Shown here piece by piece: positions 14,142 through 25,768 of a stretch of DNA of 64,000 nucleotides. Source of the stretch: Bretschneidera sinensis (Eukaryota; Streptophyta; Magnoliopsida; Brassicales; Akaniaceae); contig CM043705.1 in assembly GCA_023935145.1 (NCBI GenBank), positions 88,446,084 through 88,510,083 on the forward strand, read 5' to 3'. The position numbers and the translations under genes are program-made. The notes below the pieces were generated by a model. The model did not search any database and was not told the DNA's origin. It worked only from the letters and a program-made list of their open reading frames with translations. Positions within the stretch are counted from its first letter, which is position 1. Each line of letters begins with the position of its first letter.

Positions 14142-14349
14142 GTGCGGATGACTTTACTTATATCTATTGATGTGACAATTTTATATTGATTCATATATTA
14201 AAAAAATTATGTGTAAATCATATGATAAGGTATTTGATTTATTTATTAAATATTTCAATAAGAAGAACTTATGATTTTCACATGATTTTTTAATATATAA
14301 TTCAATGTGAAACTGTTACGTTAATGGGTAAAAAGAAGTTCTCCCACAC
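14142..14349. repeat. 208-bp foldback MITE-like element
   Basis: The left arm from GTGCGGATGACTTTACTTAT through TGATTCATATATTAAAAAAA to TGTAAATCATATGATAA matches the reverse complement of the right arm. On the right arm's complement these read GTGTGGGAGAACTTCTTTTT, TGAATTATATATTAAAAAAT and GTGAAAATCATAAG. The palindrome centres near 14245. No clear target-site duplication was resolved. Confidence 0.6.
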
Positions 14350-15180
14350 AGATGTTGAGTCAAGTATTATCTTTTTGAAAAGTGAAAGAGTCGGTTTCCT
14401 TTTTTGGTTCATAAGAGGTATTGATGGTTAGAGTTTTAAAATGGTTTTTATTTTTAAATTAAAGCTTAACCAAACACTTTAAAAATTAACTTTTGAAAAA
14501 AATCATAAATTAAAAAACAGTCATTAGGAAAATAAATTTTCGTGTTCAAAATCAAAACACACTCAAGTTTACATACAAACCAACGCAACAATTGTTTTTT
14601 CAAACATCAAATAATTTTATCTTTATAAAATGCTTTTTACCTTAAAATTAAAATTTTAAATTTTGAAATAAATGAATAAAATAAAAATATAATACAAATT
14701 TTATATAAAAAAAGAGAGAAATAATAAATGAACAGAAAATGAAAGAAAAAGAAAAACATGTATATAAGCACCACTTGTTTAGGTGAGAAAACAAAATGTC
14801 TTCCTCTGTTTATCTCACAGTCTGGCTCATGTTGTAACCGTATAAGTACAAGAAGCGCTTTTATTAAAAAGCTCCTTCCTCTGCAAAAATGAAAACTCTC
14901 TTTTAGAAGTTTATAATAATATATTCATACACCTATTCATAGGGTTTCTCTCTTTCTATCCCTCTCTCCCTGTCTTTCTCGTTCTCTGTTAAATCCCCAT
15001 GCGTCCATATTTTCAATGTCAGCAAAACCCCTCGTTTGTTGACCGTTAAAAAAGATTTTCCGAAGAAAACTTTACAAAATTTCCCTAGAAAAAACCTCCC
15101 AGAAAGAGAAAAAGATCTCCACTTCATCGGCCCCAATCCAAACATTTCTCAATACGCAGAAGACCGCCAGTCTCATATCT
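14350..15180. other. Intergenic, CAF1 upstream region and leader
   Basis: 14420-14720 is AT-rich with CAAACACTTTAAAAATTAAC-type motifs like those of degraded foldback elements. The sequence near 14935-15190 is pyrimidine-rich and fits the CAF1 promoter and leader; a TATA element could not be chosen with confidence. Confidence 0.4.
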
Positions 15181-15432
15181 ACATCTCGTGATTCTTGAGG
15201 TAAGATCTCATGCTTCCTGTTCTTGTTCATTTCCATCATATCTTGGATTCTAGGGTTCTCAGGGGTTCTATCGGGACATGGGTTTTTGGTTATATTGATT
15301 TAATACTTGTTTCTTATTGGGTTTTCCGTTTCCTTTTTCTGTCATTTTCGCAGATTCTAGAGTTTTTGGTTTTGAGGGTGTGTTTTTGTTGTTTGTTTAA
15401 GATACTTCTGTTGTATCGTTTTGCAAGAAGAA

Positions 15433-16257
15433 ATGTCGATTTTGCCCAAAAGAGATTTGATTGACATTAGGGAAGTCTGGAATGACAATCTTGAGAGCGA
15501 GTTTGAATTGATTCGTAATATTGTCGATCAATACCCATACATTGCTATGGATACTGAGTTTCCCGGTATTGTTCTTCGCCCAATAGCAAATTTTAAGAGC
15601 AGTTTTGAGTACAATTATCAAACTTTGAAAGCCAATGTTGATATCTTGAAGTTGATTCAATTGGGTCTTACATTCTCTGATGCTTGGGGGAATCTACCCA
15701 GTTGTGGAACTGATAGGTTCTGTTTCTGGCAATTCAATTTCCGGGAGTTTAACCCCAATGAGGATGTGTATGCCAATGACTCTATAGAGCTTTTATCCGA
15801 GAGCGGCATTGATTTTAAGAAGAACAATGAAAAAGGTGTTGATGCTTCTAGGTTCAGTGAGCTATTGATGACATCAGGGATTGTGTTGAATGAGAATGTC
15901 CACTGGGTTACATTCCATAGTGGGTATGATTTTGGGTACTTGCTCAAGTTACTCACTTGCATGAATCTTCCGGATAAGCAGGAAGACTTCTTTGAGTTGA
16001 TCAAGATGTTCTTCCCCAATCTTTATGACATCAAGCATCTGATGAAGTTTTGCAACAGCCTTCATGGTGGGTTGAACAAGCTTGCGGAGCTGTTGGATGT
16101 GGAGAGGATTGGTATTTGTCACCAAGCTGGTTCGGACAGTTTGCTTACTTGTTGTACGTTTATGAAATTGAAAGAAAATTTCTTCAGTGGTTCGCCTGAG
16201 AAATATGCTGGTGTTTTGTATGGCATTGGTCTCGAGAATGGACAAAATACTCATTGA
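15433..16257 (+). CDS. CAF1: CCR4-associated factor 1 deadenylase (CAF1/CNOT7 type)
   Basis: Catalytic DEDD-type 3'-5' exoribonuclease of the CCR4-NOT complex, removing mRNA poly(A) tails. The 274-aa product starts [20 protein letters not shown], the family's standard N-terminus, so the ATG at 15433 is preferred over the in-frame ATG at 15421. Active-site residues are present: D40 and E42 in MDTEFPG, D166 in [11 protein letters not shown]230 and D235 in [29 protein letters not shown] is intact and the protein ends ENGQNTH. The CDS is intronless. A 5'UTR intron is likely: donor GTAAGATC at 15200, acceptor either GCAAG at about 15428 or CGCAG at about 15353. It resembles Arabidopsis CAF1 homologues 6/7. 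Confidence 0.95.
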   Translation: MSILPKRDLIDIREVWNDNLESEFELIRNIVDQYPYIAMDTEFPGIVLRPIANFKSSFEYNYQTLKANVDILKLIQLGLTFSDAWGNLPSCGTDRFCFWQFNFREFNPNEDVYANDSIELLSESGIDFKKNNEKGVDASRFSELLMTSGIVLNENVHWVTFHSGYDFGYLLKLLTCMNLPDKQEDFFELIKMFFPNLYDIKHLMKFCNSLHGGLNKLAELLDVERIGICHQAGSDSLLTCCTFMKLKENFFSGSPEKYAGVLYGIGLENGQNTH

Positions 16258-17411
16258 AAGAAAAGAATTATGAAATAAACATAAAAATAAAATATGTTTG
16301 TTCTACTACATGTGTGTGCTGTTTGCCCTCTATTTTTCGTTTTTTGCTGTTTATTTATTCCTCATAATTTATTGGTTTCTTCTAAGTTCTTGTAGTGTAT
16401 CTTAATATTACTTCTTTAGTCCTGATCTAGGTATTATTGCATTTTCTATAGCTTGTATGTTCTGTTGTTTGCTAACTCACAGTGAAATATAATTTTCCAA
16501 GAACCATTGGAGTTTACAGGGAAGAGTAGGAAAATATTCTTGATTCGTCCTCTGAACTGAGTATCATTGCATTTTTAAATGTTTGCATATTCTAGTGATA
16601 AGCAGTGTTAGTTCATGAACTCATATTATTTTTCACAAATGTACTATGTGGTCACTTTCCCTCTATTTGTTTATAAGAGAACAGATAGAAATGAGAGGGA
16701 AATGTTTTATAAATGAGTGTAAATTTCCTTTACTTTCGATCTTAATCTTCAAGAATCCTTTTCTGAACAGACGAATCTGAGAAAGCCTATCATGACGTGA
16801 TTTTGAGTTTTAATGGAAAAAGAATCTAGTATTACCACGTCATTTATCTCTTACCAATTAAGACATAAGACCGAATGGGCTGCAGAAGTGGATAGAAGAA
16901 TTGGCTGATGGTTTCAACTATCCTCTCCATATGTGTGTCACCGCTGGGAATTTAATTATTTCAATTACATAAAAGACAATGGAATTGTACTCTCTTTCTT
17001 ACTTCTGAATGCAATTACGTATGTTTTGCAATCACCAATCAGGCAATGAAATTTCCCTTGACCCGTATTTGAATTGAGCAATTGCGGTCATACTGTCACT
17101 GTATCGTTGGGAACTTTTTGCCCTTCAATATTATGAAAATTTCCATTTTGCAAAGGGAGCTAAGTATTCCGCAACTTAGTTGATGTTTTAAAGATGCTGC
17201 AGAATGCTGGCTGCCTTGTTTTGTTGTGGAAAAAAGGCTCAATATCAAGGTATGCAACACTTTCTTTAACATGATGTTATAGATTTACCTTGAGCAATTT
17301 TCGATTTGATCTGTAAGCTGCTTGATGATTCCTGATTTAATTTGCTATATAGATTTTGTATTTTAGTTCTCGTGTTGATGGAATATCTCTGAGGAAAGTT
17401 AGGAGTCATAG
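16258..17411. other. CAF1 3'UTR and intergenic DNA
   Basis: The CAF1 3'UTR starts here (AATAAACATAAAAATAAAAT near 16273). The remainder is AT-rich with no domain-bearing open frame. Confidence 0.4.
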
Positions 17412-17451
17412 ATATTTATCAAAAACAAAAGAAAGAAAGAAAAAGAAAATC
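17412..17451 (+). mobile_element. Short LINE-tail insertion with 11-bp TSD
   Basis: A 40-nt insert begins ATATTTATCAAAAAC, continues as an A/G-rich run, and is flanked by perfect copies of AGGAGTCATAG (17401-17411 and 17452-17462). The TTATCAAAAA core matches LINE 3' tails elsewhere in the window. Confidence 0.55.
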
Positions 17452-17591
17452 AGGAGTCATAGGGCATGTGATGACAGATTACTATGGATTTTCTTCTTAT
17501 AATTTTTATGAGTAAGCTCTGTTAGCTATTTGGTACAATTTTCATAGATTCCTTCCTTAATGCATGTTTTAGGCTTCTGAAATTACTATTG

Positions 17592-17607
17592 TATCACTTA
17601 TCAAAAA
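17592..17607 (+). mobile_element. 16-nt LINE-tail insertion with 13-bp TSD
   Basis: TATCACTTATCAAAAA lies between perfect 13-bp repeats GAAATTACTATTG (17579-17591 and 17608-17620). The insert is essentially the same string as at 6192-6206, at an unrelated site. Confidence 0.6.
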
Positions 17608-17620
17608 GAAATTACTATTG

Positions 17621-18834
17621 CATACTTAAATTGATTCTTCTTCTTTTTCTGTTTTTCTTTGACCAGCCATAGTCTCTTCCTTATGGTTTCTGGGAATGGT
17701 TCCCACCATTGATTTTAGATTCATGGTTCCTGCGCAGAGATAACTTGGCGTTCTTATTATTAATGCTGTGTCATGCAGTCAATGTAGCTTGGAATATGTA
17801 AGGATTCATATTAGCACATGGTCATCAGTTTGTTTCATGTCTAATACTTATCTCTAGCTTTTGAGTTTGTAGCTACATTATGGGAGCTTTATTTTCAGAA
17901 AATTTCATTAGCTTATGTAACAATTTAGCCAATTTATTTGTTTCACTTGATTCTGGATTTGTTGCTAATATTCTCTTTAGATCTCTGGTCTGTATTGCCA
18001 TTGTTTTGCTCATTGTTATGCTAGTTTTTTAGAAATTGTCTAAAGTTTAGGTATTTTCTATTTTTAACTCGGGTAGTTATTATAAAACGTTACTAATAAA
18101 AAAATATTATAAAAATGTTGTTTTCGATATTCTCCCCATTTTGTTTTCTGGTAGGTTTCCTTAGAATGAGGTCAAACAATTTTTTGAGGCTTTTCTTTAT
18201 GCCTCTACCTTACAAACCTGAAGGGCAAAAGTGTAGAAAGATTTCAGTTCTAGAGTTTCCATTAAAATAGATAAACAAATATGGATTTGTGTACTAGTTA
18301 GGAGTAAATGTATTGGGAAGCTTCACAGAGGAATCAAAACCCTAATAGATGTTACAGAATTTGTATTGAACAGCACCTACTACCATGTTTGATGATTTCC
18401 ATGGGCAGGTTTGAAGCACGAGATCTTGTTTGAAGGATCTAGCTTGAAACCAAAAGCCTTATGATTTAACTGCTAACAGGCTTTACAAGAAGTTGGCTGC
18501 ATAATAAAAGGTGGATCTGTGGAAGGAAAAAAGCTGACCTTGATCAAAAGTACGTATTGAAGTTTCACTCTTTTGTTTTCTCTTTTAACATTTCCCTCAA
18601 GTTATACTTTATGCCTTTATCATTGTTGTGGATTTTACACACATCTTTTTCTATTTTCCATTACTTACTCTTGGTAGATGATTTTGATTTTCTTGCATGC
18701 TATGAATCTTTCAATTGCAATGCAAATACTCCACCAGCTATTCTCCTTAAGTTGTAAATTCAGGATCTTTTGAGTATGTTTTCTGGTGAGGAGGCCTCAT
18801 TGTGCCTCCACTTTAATCACCTTATCCTTGAATA
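17621..18834. other. Intergenic, no supported gene
   Basis: No recognisable coding exon or repeat. The open frame at 18557-18757 has no motif and unconvincing composition. Confidence 0.4.
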
Positions 18835-18955
18835 GATTTGGGCAATAATACAATATAGTTTTGTTGGGTTTCTCTCTTGTAAATAACGCTCTTGGATTGC
18901 ACATCCTTGGTGCCTTTTTAATATAATTTTTACTTATCAGAAAAAGAAGACTTTG
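18835..18955 (+). mobile_element. LINE 3'-end fragment
   Basis: The sequence ends GGATTGCACATCCTTGGTGC, a T-rich linker, then TTTTTACTTATCAGAAAAAG. This is the style of plant L1 3' ends and parallels 3740-3822 (GCACCTTTTCTTGGTGC...TTACTTATAAAA). The 5' boundary and duplications are not resolved. Confidence 0.5.
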
Positions 18956-19289
18956 GTCTCACTTGATTGCTGTCTTAGTAAGATCCTTCTGCAGTTAGTG
19001 AAAGGGAGATGAGTACATGAGGTTGTTGTGGATGTGCACAAATATTTAACATACCATTTAATGTAGCAATATTGGAGAAAGCTTCTACTTTCCTAGTATT
19101 GTTTAATCATATGAGGAGTAAGGATCACGATTCTCTTGATTTAATAATTGAAATGGATGTCAAGTTTATGGTGAGATTTTAATATCAGATTGACAAATAG
19201 TATTTTCTATTTGATAACGTGGCATTCAATCTCATCATAAACTTGATTTTATTTCAATTTTCAAATGAGAAGGATCGTAATCGGAGGAG

Positions 19290-19560
19290 CCAAATCTACA
19301 ACTCTGTGTGGATGATTGTTTTGTGGAGTCTGCAAATCAGAGGATTCATAACTCTTCCTAAATCTGGCGTTCCCCTTCTAACAGAATTACAATGCCTGCC
19401 AGTTTGCAGTACTAATAAAGGTAATATTTGGAATGTAATTTACACATTTGCATCCCAAGGGAAAACGCTGCAATTAGTGTTTTCTATTTTGATAGTGGAT
19501 GGAGTTGATGACAGCAATTATTTCCATTTTCTTTAATTACATATTAGAAACTGAGTTTTT
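19290..19560 (+). repeat. Dispersed segment shared with 29150-29450
   Basis: GGAATGTAATTTACACATTT, then GCATCCCAAGGGAAAAC, recurs in the same orientation near 29272 (GAATGTAATTTACACATTTG, CATCTCATGGGAAAAC). Weaker similarity continues on both sides (TTATTTCCATTTTCTT against TTATTTCCTTCAATCATTTTCTT). The best match does not keep one reading frame, so it looks noncoding. Nature unknown. Confidence 0.45.
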
Positions 19561-20018
19561 TTCTTAACAAGGAATTTCGAGCCCTGAATAATACATTTTA
19601 AAGGAGAGATTGTGTGAGAAAGTTGTCATTAGCTTAAGATATGTTCTCAATTATATAACAATAATATTGTCATTTAATTGTTCATGATTTAAGTTCTCAC
19701 TAAAAGGAAAATTGTGCTTCAAGCTACTCAGATTATACATCGGGGAAAAAAAAATCGAATTGTGAGCGCGTTTTGATATGCGAAGTTGCTAACTCAATTT
19801 CATTCAGAATCAAATCCTTCATTTCCAATTGTACCGGCAATCTGGCCTAGGAATCAATTATGACACACAAAATTCAGCGGGGCTGCACTAGACCGCTAAA
19901 ATGCTAGATTTATCCAATACAAAGCTTCACAAAGAAAGAGGAAGAATGGATAGAATGAGATAATGATGTGTGATTGATTACTGTTCCTCTTTGCAATAGC
20001 AATAATTCTTCACCAAGT

Positions 20019-20714
20019 CTATGCTATGTCTGCACGATCGAGCATATCCACCAAAGTCATCTTTCTAGGGAATCTTGGTGGCAGCCTCAAATACATCGCA
20101 TCTTCAATCTCAATAGGCAGATGCGTTGCCACAGTCACAATCCCGCCCCTCTTTCTGTGCTCTGCAATTATATACCATAGCAATTTCACCCTTTCATCCT
20201 CTAATGCAACTGAAGGCTCATCAAGCAATCAAATTGGCCGATCAATTGCTAGCAACCTGGCAACCTGGCAAACTGCAGTCTTTTCCGCTGGTCCATTGAC
20301 AGCAATCTTGCCTTATCTTTTGCCAATCTTCCAAGTCCCATCAGCTGCAGAGCAGGCAAGGACTTACCATGCTTACCTTCAAGAACTTCAAACCACTGAA
20401 CATTGTCAAGGACTGACCTTGTCTTTAATGGCAGCTTTGAGGGAGAACCAGTTGAGCTGAAGCTTGTACCGGTGGAAGATTCCTGATTGTGTGATGTCAT
20501 GACCATTCCAAAGGATCTCACCGGCAGAAGGTTTTGAGAATCCAGCTAACATTCGCAAGAAAGTGCTCTTGCCTGAACCATTGCTGCCTGTCAACACAAG
20601 TGCCCCACCATCGTGAACTGAGATGTTTACATGTCGCAAGATTTGTTGGGCATTTCTCATGCAAGAGACATTGTTGAGGACGATTCGATGGAGTGGAGGC
20701 TTTCGAAGAGACAT
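20019..20714 (-). pseudogene. ABCI1: CcmA-type ABC ATPase (ABCI1), disabled
   Basis: Homologous end to end to ABC transporter I family member 1, the ATPase of the mitochondrial cytochrome c maturation (haem-export) complex. The start MSLRKPPLHRIVLNNVSCM, Walker A GSNGSGKST, the Q-loop region and the end PRKMTLVDMLDRADIA are all clear. Three lesions are visible. A 2-nt loss after KDK (near 20415) shifts frame. An 8-nt tandem duplication (AACCTGGC twice on the plus strand, near 20255-20271) shifts it again. A TGG-to-TGA change hits the Trp before LLDEPS (Walker B). The signature reads LSMDQ instead of LSMGQ. The 696-nt span equals a 690-nt intron-free CDS plus 8 minus 2, so no introns remain. 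This fits a retrocopy if the functional gene has introns. No poly(A) scar or TSD was identified. Confidence 0.9.
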
Positions 20715-23149
20715 TGAAATTTCAGAAACAGAAAAAAGATATCCAGATTTTGCAAATGATGATAAATACCTGACCAAACCCAAACCCAAACCAAATATCA
20801 GTGGTTGAGATTTTGCAGAAGACTAACATGGGGTACCAGCAATACTTCTGGATGTTAGTTATAGAAAGAAAAACACGTACACATATACACAAAGAAAATT
20901 CACATTAAGTATTGAATCAATCATGTATTAACCTATTGGGAATTTTAGTTTTGATAAAAACTTTTGGAATGATCAAATGAGTTTTGATAAGAACTTAGGG
21001 AATATATTTATTGAGCCATTAAAACATACAAAAGCAAGTATAATTCAAGATATCAATTATATAAAACTTATATGATTCCGCACATGACTTATTTAGGCAT
21101 TTAGGTTTGGAAGGTTTAAGAACAGAAAGAAAGAAGATCAAAAGTTAATATTAGAAACCAGAACAACTCAAATCAAGTCTCACTAGAAAGATTACATGAA
21201 ACTTGCGGGGTAAAACCCTATTGAGACTTCATCCACAGCATTAAAAAACATAATAAAACTTAAGATAATTCATGACGAATGAAGAAATGAAGTTAATCAA
21301 GACATCTTATAATTCACAATAACATTATCCACAAAAAAACCTCAGCAATTTCACATTTATAATTTAACCCCTAGCTATGGAATTTAAAATGCTCTCTACT
21401 TGAAGAGTATGGCATGCAAATGCAGGCAGAAACAAACTCCCAATCCAAAATGTCAATGAAACAACATATTTAATACAAAAACATTCATAATAAAAAATTA
21501 CAACCCTGAAATCATCACATAATTTTTTATCACAAGAGGTGAAATTTGTAACCGAAGTAATCAAATCCCTAAAGAAAATGTCAATGAATTCATCACTTAG
21601 TGTTCTCCACTTCTCCTCTTGGAAACTGCACTTTCCCAGCAACCAAACAGTTTATTTCTCACAAGCATACACAATAAAGGGGAGGTTGTACCTGACCGGA
21701 ACCCTAACAGTTACTATCAAGGGCGAAGCCAGAAATTTCCTCTAGATAGGGCCGAAATAATAGTTTTATATTTTCATTCAAATTGCAAGTCATTTTAAAA
21801 CTTATTAAAATACACAATATAAGCCTTCATCACCCATGAAAGGGGTTACAACAAGTTAATCAATGATATCTATGCGTTCATCATCAATGGAGATCGTGGC
21901 AAAATGGATGATGGAGTCTCTATATTACTCTCTAAATCCTCCACAATCTACTTGAAAATGAATCTATAGTTTTTGACTTCATGATTTAACCTATATATTA
22001 CAAGCAAAAAGAAAAAAAAAGTTGCCTACCATTAACACTTAGCCAATTTATCAAGACAGTAAAACAAATTTACATATGAACAAATTTTATGTGCCATTCA
22101 ATCCATAATGTTATTGATACTAATCCCTTCTTACTAGATTTGAACACCAAATCCTTGACATGAGTCAGCTCAGCTTTGTAAGCCTTCACTTAAAGAATAT
22201 TTAATCTCAATATTTGGTCAATTACGTTGTTCAGTGAATCAATTTCTTACTATTTAAAGGAGAAGAGATGTGAAGATATATATTGTTGCTTTATGCTTGT
22301 GAAGATATATATGTAGTCCTTTTCATTTTCACTTAGCTGATGATAAAAAGACAAACAGAGATGGCTTTGGGGTCCCTTTCTTACTGAAAGGAATAAAACA
22401 ATGAGTAGTAAAGAATACTACCAGGATCAAACTAGCAGCAACGATACAGCAAGGCAAGAATGGTTCTCTTTTTCTTATTGAGATCATGACCAAATAATGA
22501 ACAAAGTAATTATAAATGAGTAAATCCATCCAACTTTAATATTTTTTTAACAGAAAAATAACAGATTTTATTAATAATATGAGTCAGCCACTGAACAAAT
22601 TACAAGCATGAGTCCTCACCCAAGAAACAAAAAGCACAGGTTCACCAACAGCAATAAAAAAACTAGCAGAAATAGACAGAAAGAAGATCAAAGATAACCA
22701 AACACCTCCAAAAAAACTCGTTGAAAACAGCACTATTGTTCAATCAAAAAACCACCCCATGACCCAAAAAAAACCACAGACATTCCAATCCTAAAAAGCA
22801 CCAGATTAAAATGCTCAATCAATATTAATATTTAAGACAGCCTGCAAGCCTAAAAGATCTATGAACTAATAAAACAATGCCTAAACTAGTTGAAAAGAAA
22901 AAACCCTAGTCCATTACAGAAAAAAAAAATGGTGCTTGCTTCGTTTACAAATTAAAATTGACATACAGGGACTAGGGTTTCAACTTTCAATTCCAGATAC
23001 CATTCCATCAAAAAAAGAAGTTCCACACACCATAAAATTCAGATATCCCTCAAGATATCATAGAGGAAATAGAAAAATAGCAGAATTTCAATTTCAAATC
23101 ATGAAAAACAAAAAACTTAAAAGCTCAAAACTCAAAAGAGTACTTCAAT
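20715..23149. other. Intergenic AT-rich DNA
   Basis: Upstream of the ABCI1 pseudogene a possible leader (GGTTTGGGTTTGG on the minus strand, near 20785) is visible. Near 21720-21755, GGGCGAAGCCAGAAATTTCC...GGGCCGAAATA resembles the terminal sequence of a widespread plant repeat, but no partner end was found. Open frames at 21364-21642 and 22329-22529 have no motifs. Confidence 0.35.
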
Positions 23150-23152
23150 AAC

Positions 23153-23430
23153 CTGGAAAGGGTATTGAATCTTCTGGTTCCTGGTGGGATAGCTTCGCCG
23201 GAGTCAGATCCACCGCCGCCGGTGCTGCTGGAAGGAAGAGAGAAAAAGGTGAGCTGAGGTGAAGGTCTGAAAGAGAGAAAAAAGAGGAGAAAGAACACAC
23301 TTATGACTTACCCAAAGTACAATCCGATGGAGGAGGGAAACAAAAGAAAGGCAGCTATGGATGGCTGAGGCGAACGTCTGGCGTGAGGCGTTGCAGTTCG
23401 AAATTAAAGGGCGAAACGGAGAACTCTGGA
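23153..23430 (-). other. Orphan 5'-exon-like GC-rich segment, unidentified
   Basis: On the minus strand this stretch is GC-rich and looks like the head of a gene. A block ends TTGTACTTTGG followed by a GTAAGTCATAAG donor (near 23310). A polypyrimidine tract and acceptor (CTTCCTTCCAG, near 23231) follow. The next block could encode SSTGGGGSDSGEAIPPGTRR and ends at a CAG-GTTATT donor (near 23151). No ATG is in phase where expected (ATA in its place near 23355) and downstream exons were not found. It may be a noncoding first exon or a decayed gene; the product is not recognised. Confidence 0.35.
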
Positions 23431-23689
23431 GAAGACAAATCAGAGCAGTTGGGCTTTAACCAGCTAGGCCTACTAAATTTATTTTCCCTTTTAAAAAATT
23501 TGAACCTGGGCTAGCGATAGGGACTAGGTCAGCATTAAGATAGGAAGGCATATGTTCTGTTCATGTTGTACACTTGGCAATCTTCTTCTGTACATTTAGG
23601 AAGGCATACTAAATTGATTTTCCTTTTTAAACTTGCATCACTCTTTTACTTCTCCTTTCTCTGTTCCAATCTTTAAAAACCCATCATTC

Positions 23690-24250
23690 AATAAAAATCA
23701 AGGGTTATATTTCAAAGTAATTTTTGAAAATTATTTTTAATTTTTGAAAATTTAAAATAATTTTTAAACTCTTTTTTATGTTTGATAAATAATTTTCAAA
23801 AGTGATTTTTTAAAACAGTTTTCAAAATTTTTTTTTTAAAAAATTCAAATTTGTGTTTTCTGACATAATTTTCAAAAAATAACCCTAAAATCAATGTTCA
23901 CCTCCATGTTTCATTCTTGCTCCATTGAATATAAAAAATATTAAAATTTTAAAAATAAAATAATATTAATTATTTTTAAATATTTAATAAAAATGAAAAA
24001 TAAAATTAATATATATTTTAAATTTAAACTCAAAACTAAAAATAATTACAAGACGTATCAAAACAGTTTTCAAAATAAAATTATTCAACCAACATTTCAT
24101 TGTTTTCTGTTTTGAAAACAATTTTCGAGTTACAGTTACCCAAACATGTTTTCTTCAGAAAACATCAAAAAACTATTTTTAATTTTCATTTTCCAAAACA
24201 GTTTTCAAAAACTGAAAATAAAAAACTGTTACCCAAACATGCCCCTTAAT
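23690..24250. repeat. Foldback element rich in GTTTTCAAAA motifs
   Basis: The interval carries many copies of ATTTTCAAAA/TTTTGAAAA. The right end holds two GTTACCCAAACATG motifs (near 24134 and 24229), giving CATGTTTGGGTAAC when read inward. The left and right halves are partly complementary, as in long AT-rich foldback elements of woody dicots. Boundaries are approximate. Confidence 0.5.
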
Positions 24251-25768
24251 TCTCAAAATTAAATGTTTTGATTTTATTTTCTACAATAAAGATTTCTAAC
24301 CCACATAAACACTTTTTTTCTTCTTTTCATCTTCACTAACCTCTTCACTACTCAATTCTTCAATCTTAATCTTAACACGTATGATATTATCAAATTTAGA
24401 TTTGGATTTTTCTCATTTAAGAATTGAAATACAATCAAATCGATGGATTGAATGTCAACAAATTTAAGTTTGAATATTCTTATTTGACATTCAATTATCA
24501 AACAGAGAGGATTTAAATTCGCTCGATATAGAAAGCAATTTTGTTTGTTTGAATATGTTTTGAAATTGCAACTAATTTAGATATTACTCATAAAGCCAAG
24601 ACCAGAAATAAATCTCACAAAGGTTTTTATTTAATAGTAGAGCTTATACAAAAAAGGATTATTTAATGTCTTTTGCAGCATGACCACCATAAGCCTATAA
24701 CTCCAAGATAGGCATGTCACTACTAGCAAGCTCTTTCTATTAACCCCCTCATCTGACAAATAAACTAGACATTTACTACCAACAGAACTGATTACATAAA
24801 ATAGTATGGGGTTGCTGCACAAATGCCAAGCTTGAAGTATAACAATACCACAATCTAAGTAACATGTATAATCACTAACACACCAATCAGAAATTCTAAA
24901 GGCATCAGTTAAACACCAACGAGATTCTTCAAACTCAAGATCATGTATAATCTTCATCAGAAATTCAAGATTGAAACATCAACAAGATTTACAATTGTTC
25001 CAAAATTCAAGATTGTTTTATAATTTCTGATTGGTGTGTTAGTGATTAAAAAAGAGCAATGGGACTCAATCAACCATTCTGAATTAGATTATCTATTCTT
25101 ACTCTATGCCAATTGAATTCGTTCCTTAAGATCCTTACACCATATACATAAAGACCGAGGAAAGAATCAATTACTCTTCCAAAAACTAACAATAATCAAT
25201 TAATGCAAGAGAAAAATAAAAAGAAACATATATAACGCGCTGATTAATATCCATAAAAAATAATCAATTAAATAAAATAAATTAAAAATATCAAAAATGG
25301 AGAAAAATAAAAATTTGAAAGTCTAATGCTATACAATGCCAGGTCAACATAATGCCCACAACTGTGAAATATAATATTGATAGATTGCTATGCTGAAGGA
25401 TCGTTTAGGGCAACATAATTAATATATCGCAAGTGAACAAAAACCACCCTGTGCCGCCCTTTTACATAAGTGGCTGCTTCTCAGCTTCTGTTATTCTACT
25501 TGGCAGTTATGACTATTTTAATAGCATAATCTAAATAGGCTTCCACCAAAAAAAAAAAAAAAAAAAAAACAGCACAAGATAAAAGAAAACATTCATTAGC
25601 TCAGATAGCTTATCATTTGATTCTGCTCCCTTTGAGAATGCTCAACCAAATTGTTAAAAATCCATATTATACCCAAAAAAAGCTACTATATTTGGGACAA
25701 TCAGATGTCATCTCATCTTCCATGTTCATCATCTCACAATTGGAACAATTGTGAATTAAAATTATTTA
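24251..25768. other. Intergenic AT-rich DNA
   Basis: No supported gene. There is a 20-plus A-run near 25547-25569. The segments near 24878-24970 and 24985-25045 contain inverted pieces of similar sequence (ACACACCAATCAGAAATTCT against ATTTCTGATTGGTGTGTTAG), suggesting another decayed foldback. Confidence 0.4.

Noticed and set aside
15657..16254. Minus-strand open frames of 120 and 101 aa
   Set aside because: Shadows opposite the CAF1 coding sequence.
20026..20460. Plus-strand 144-aa open frame
   Set aside because: Antisense to the ABCI1 pseudogene; no homology in this frame.
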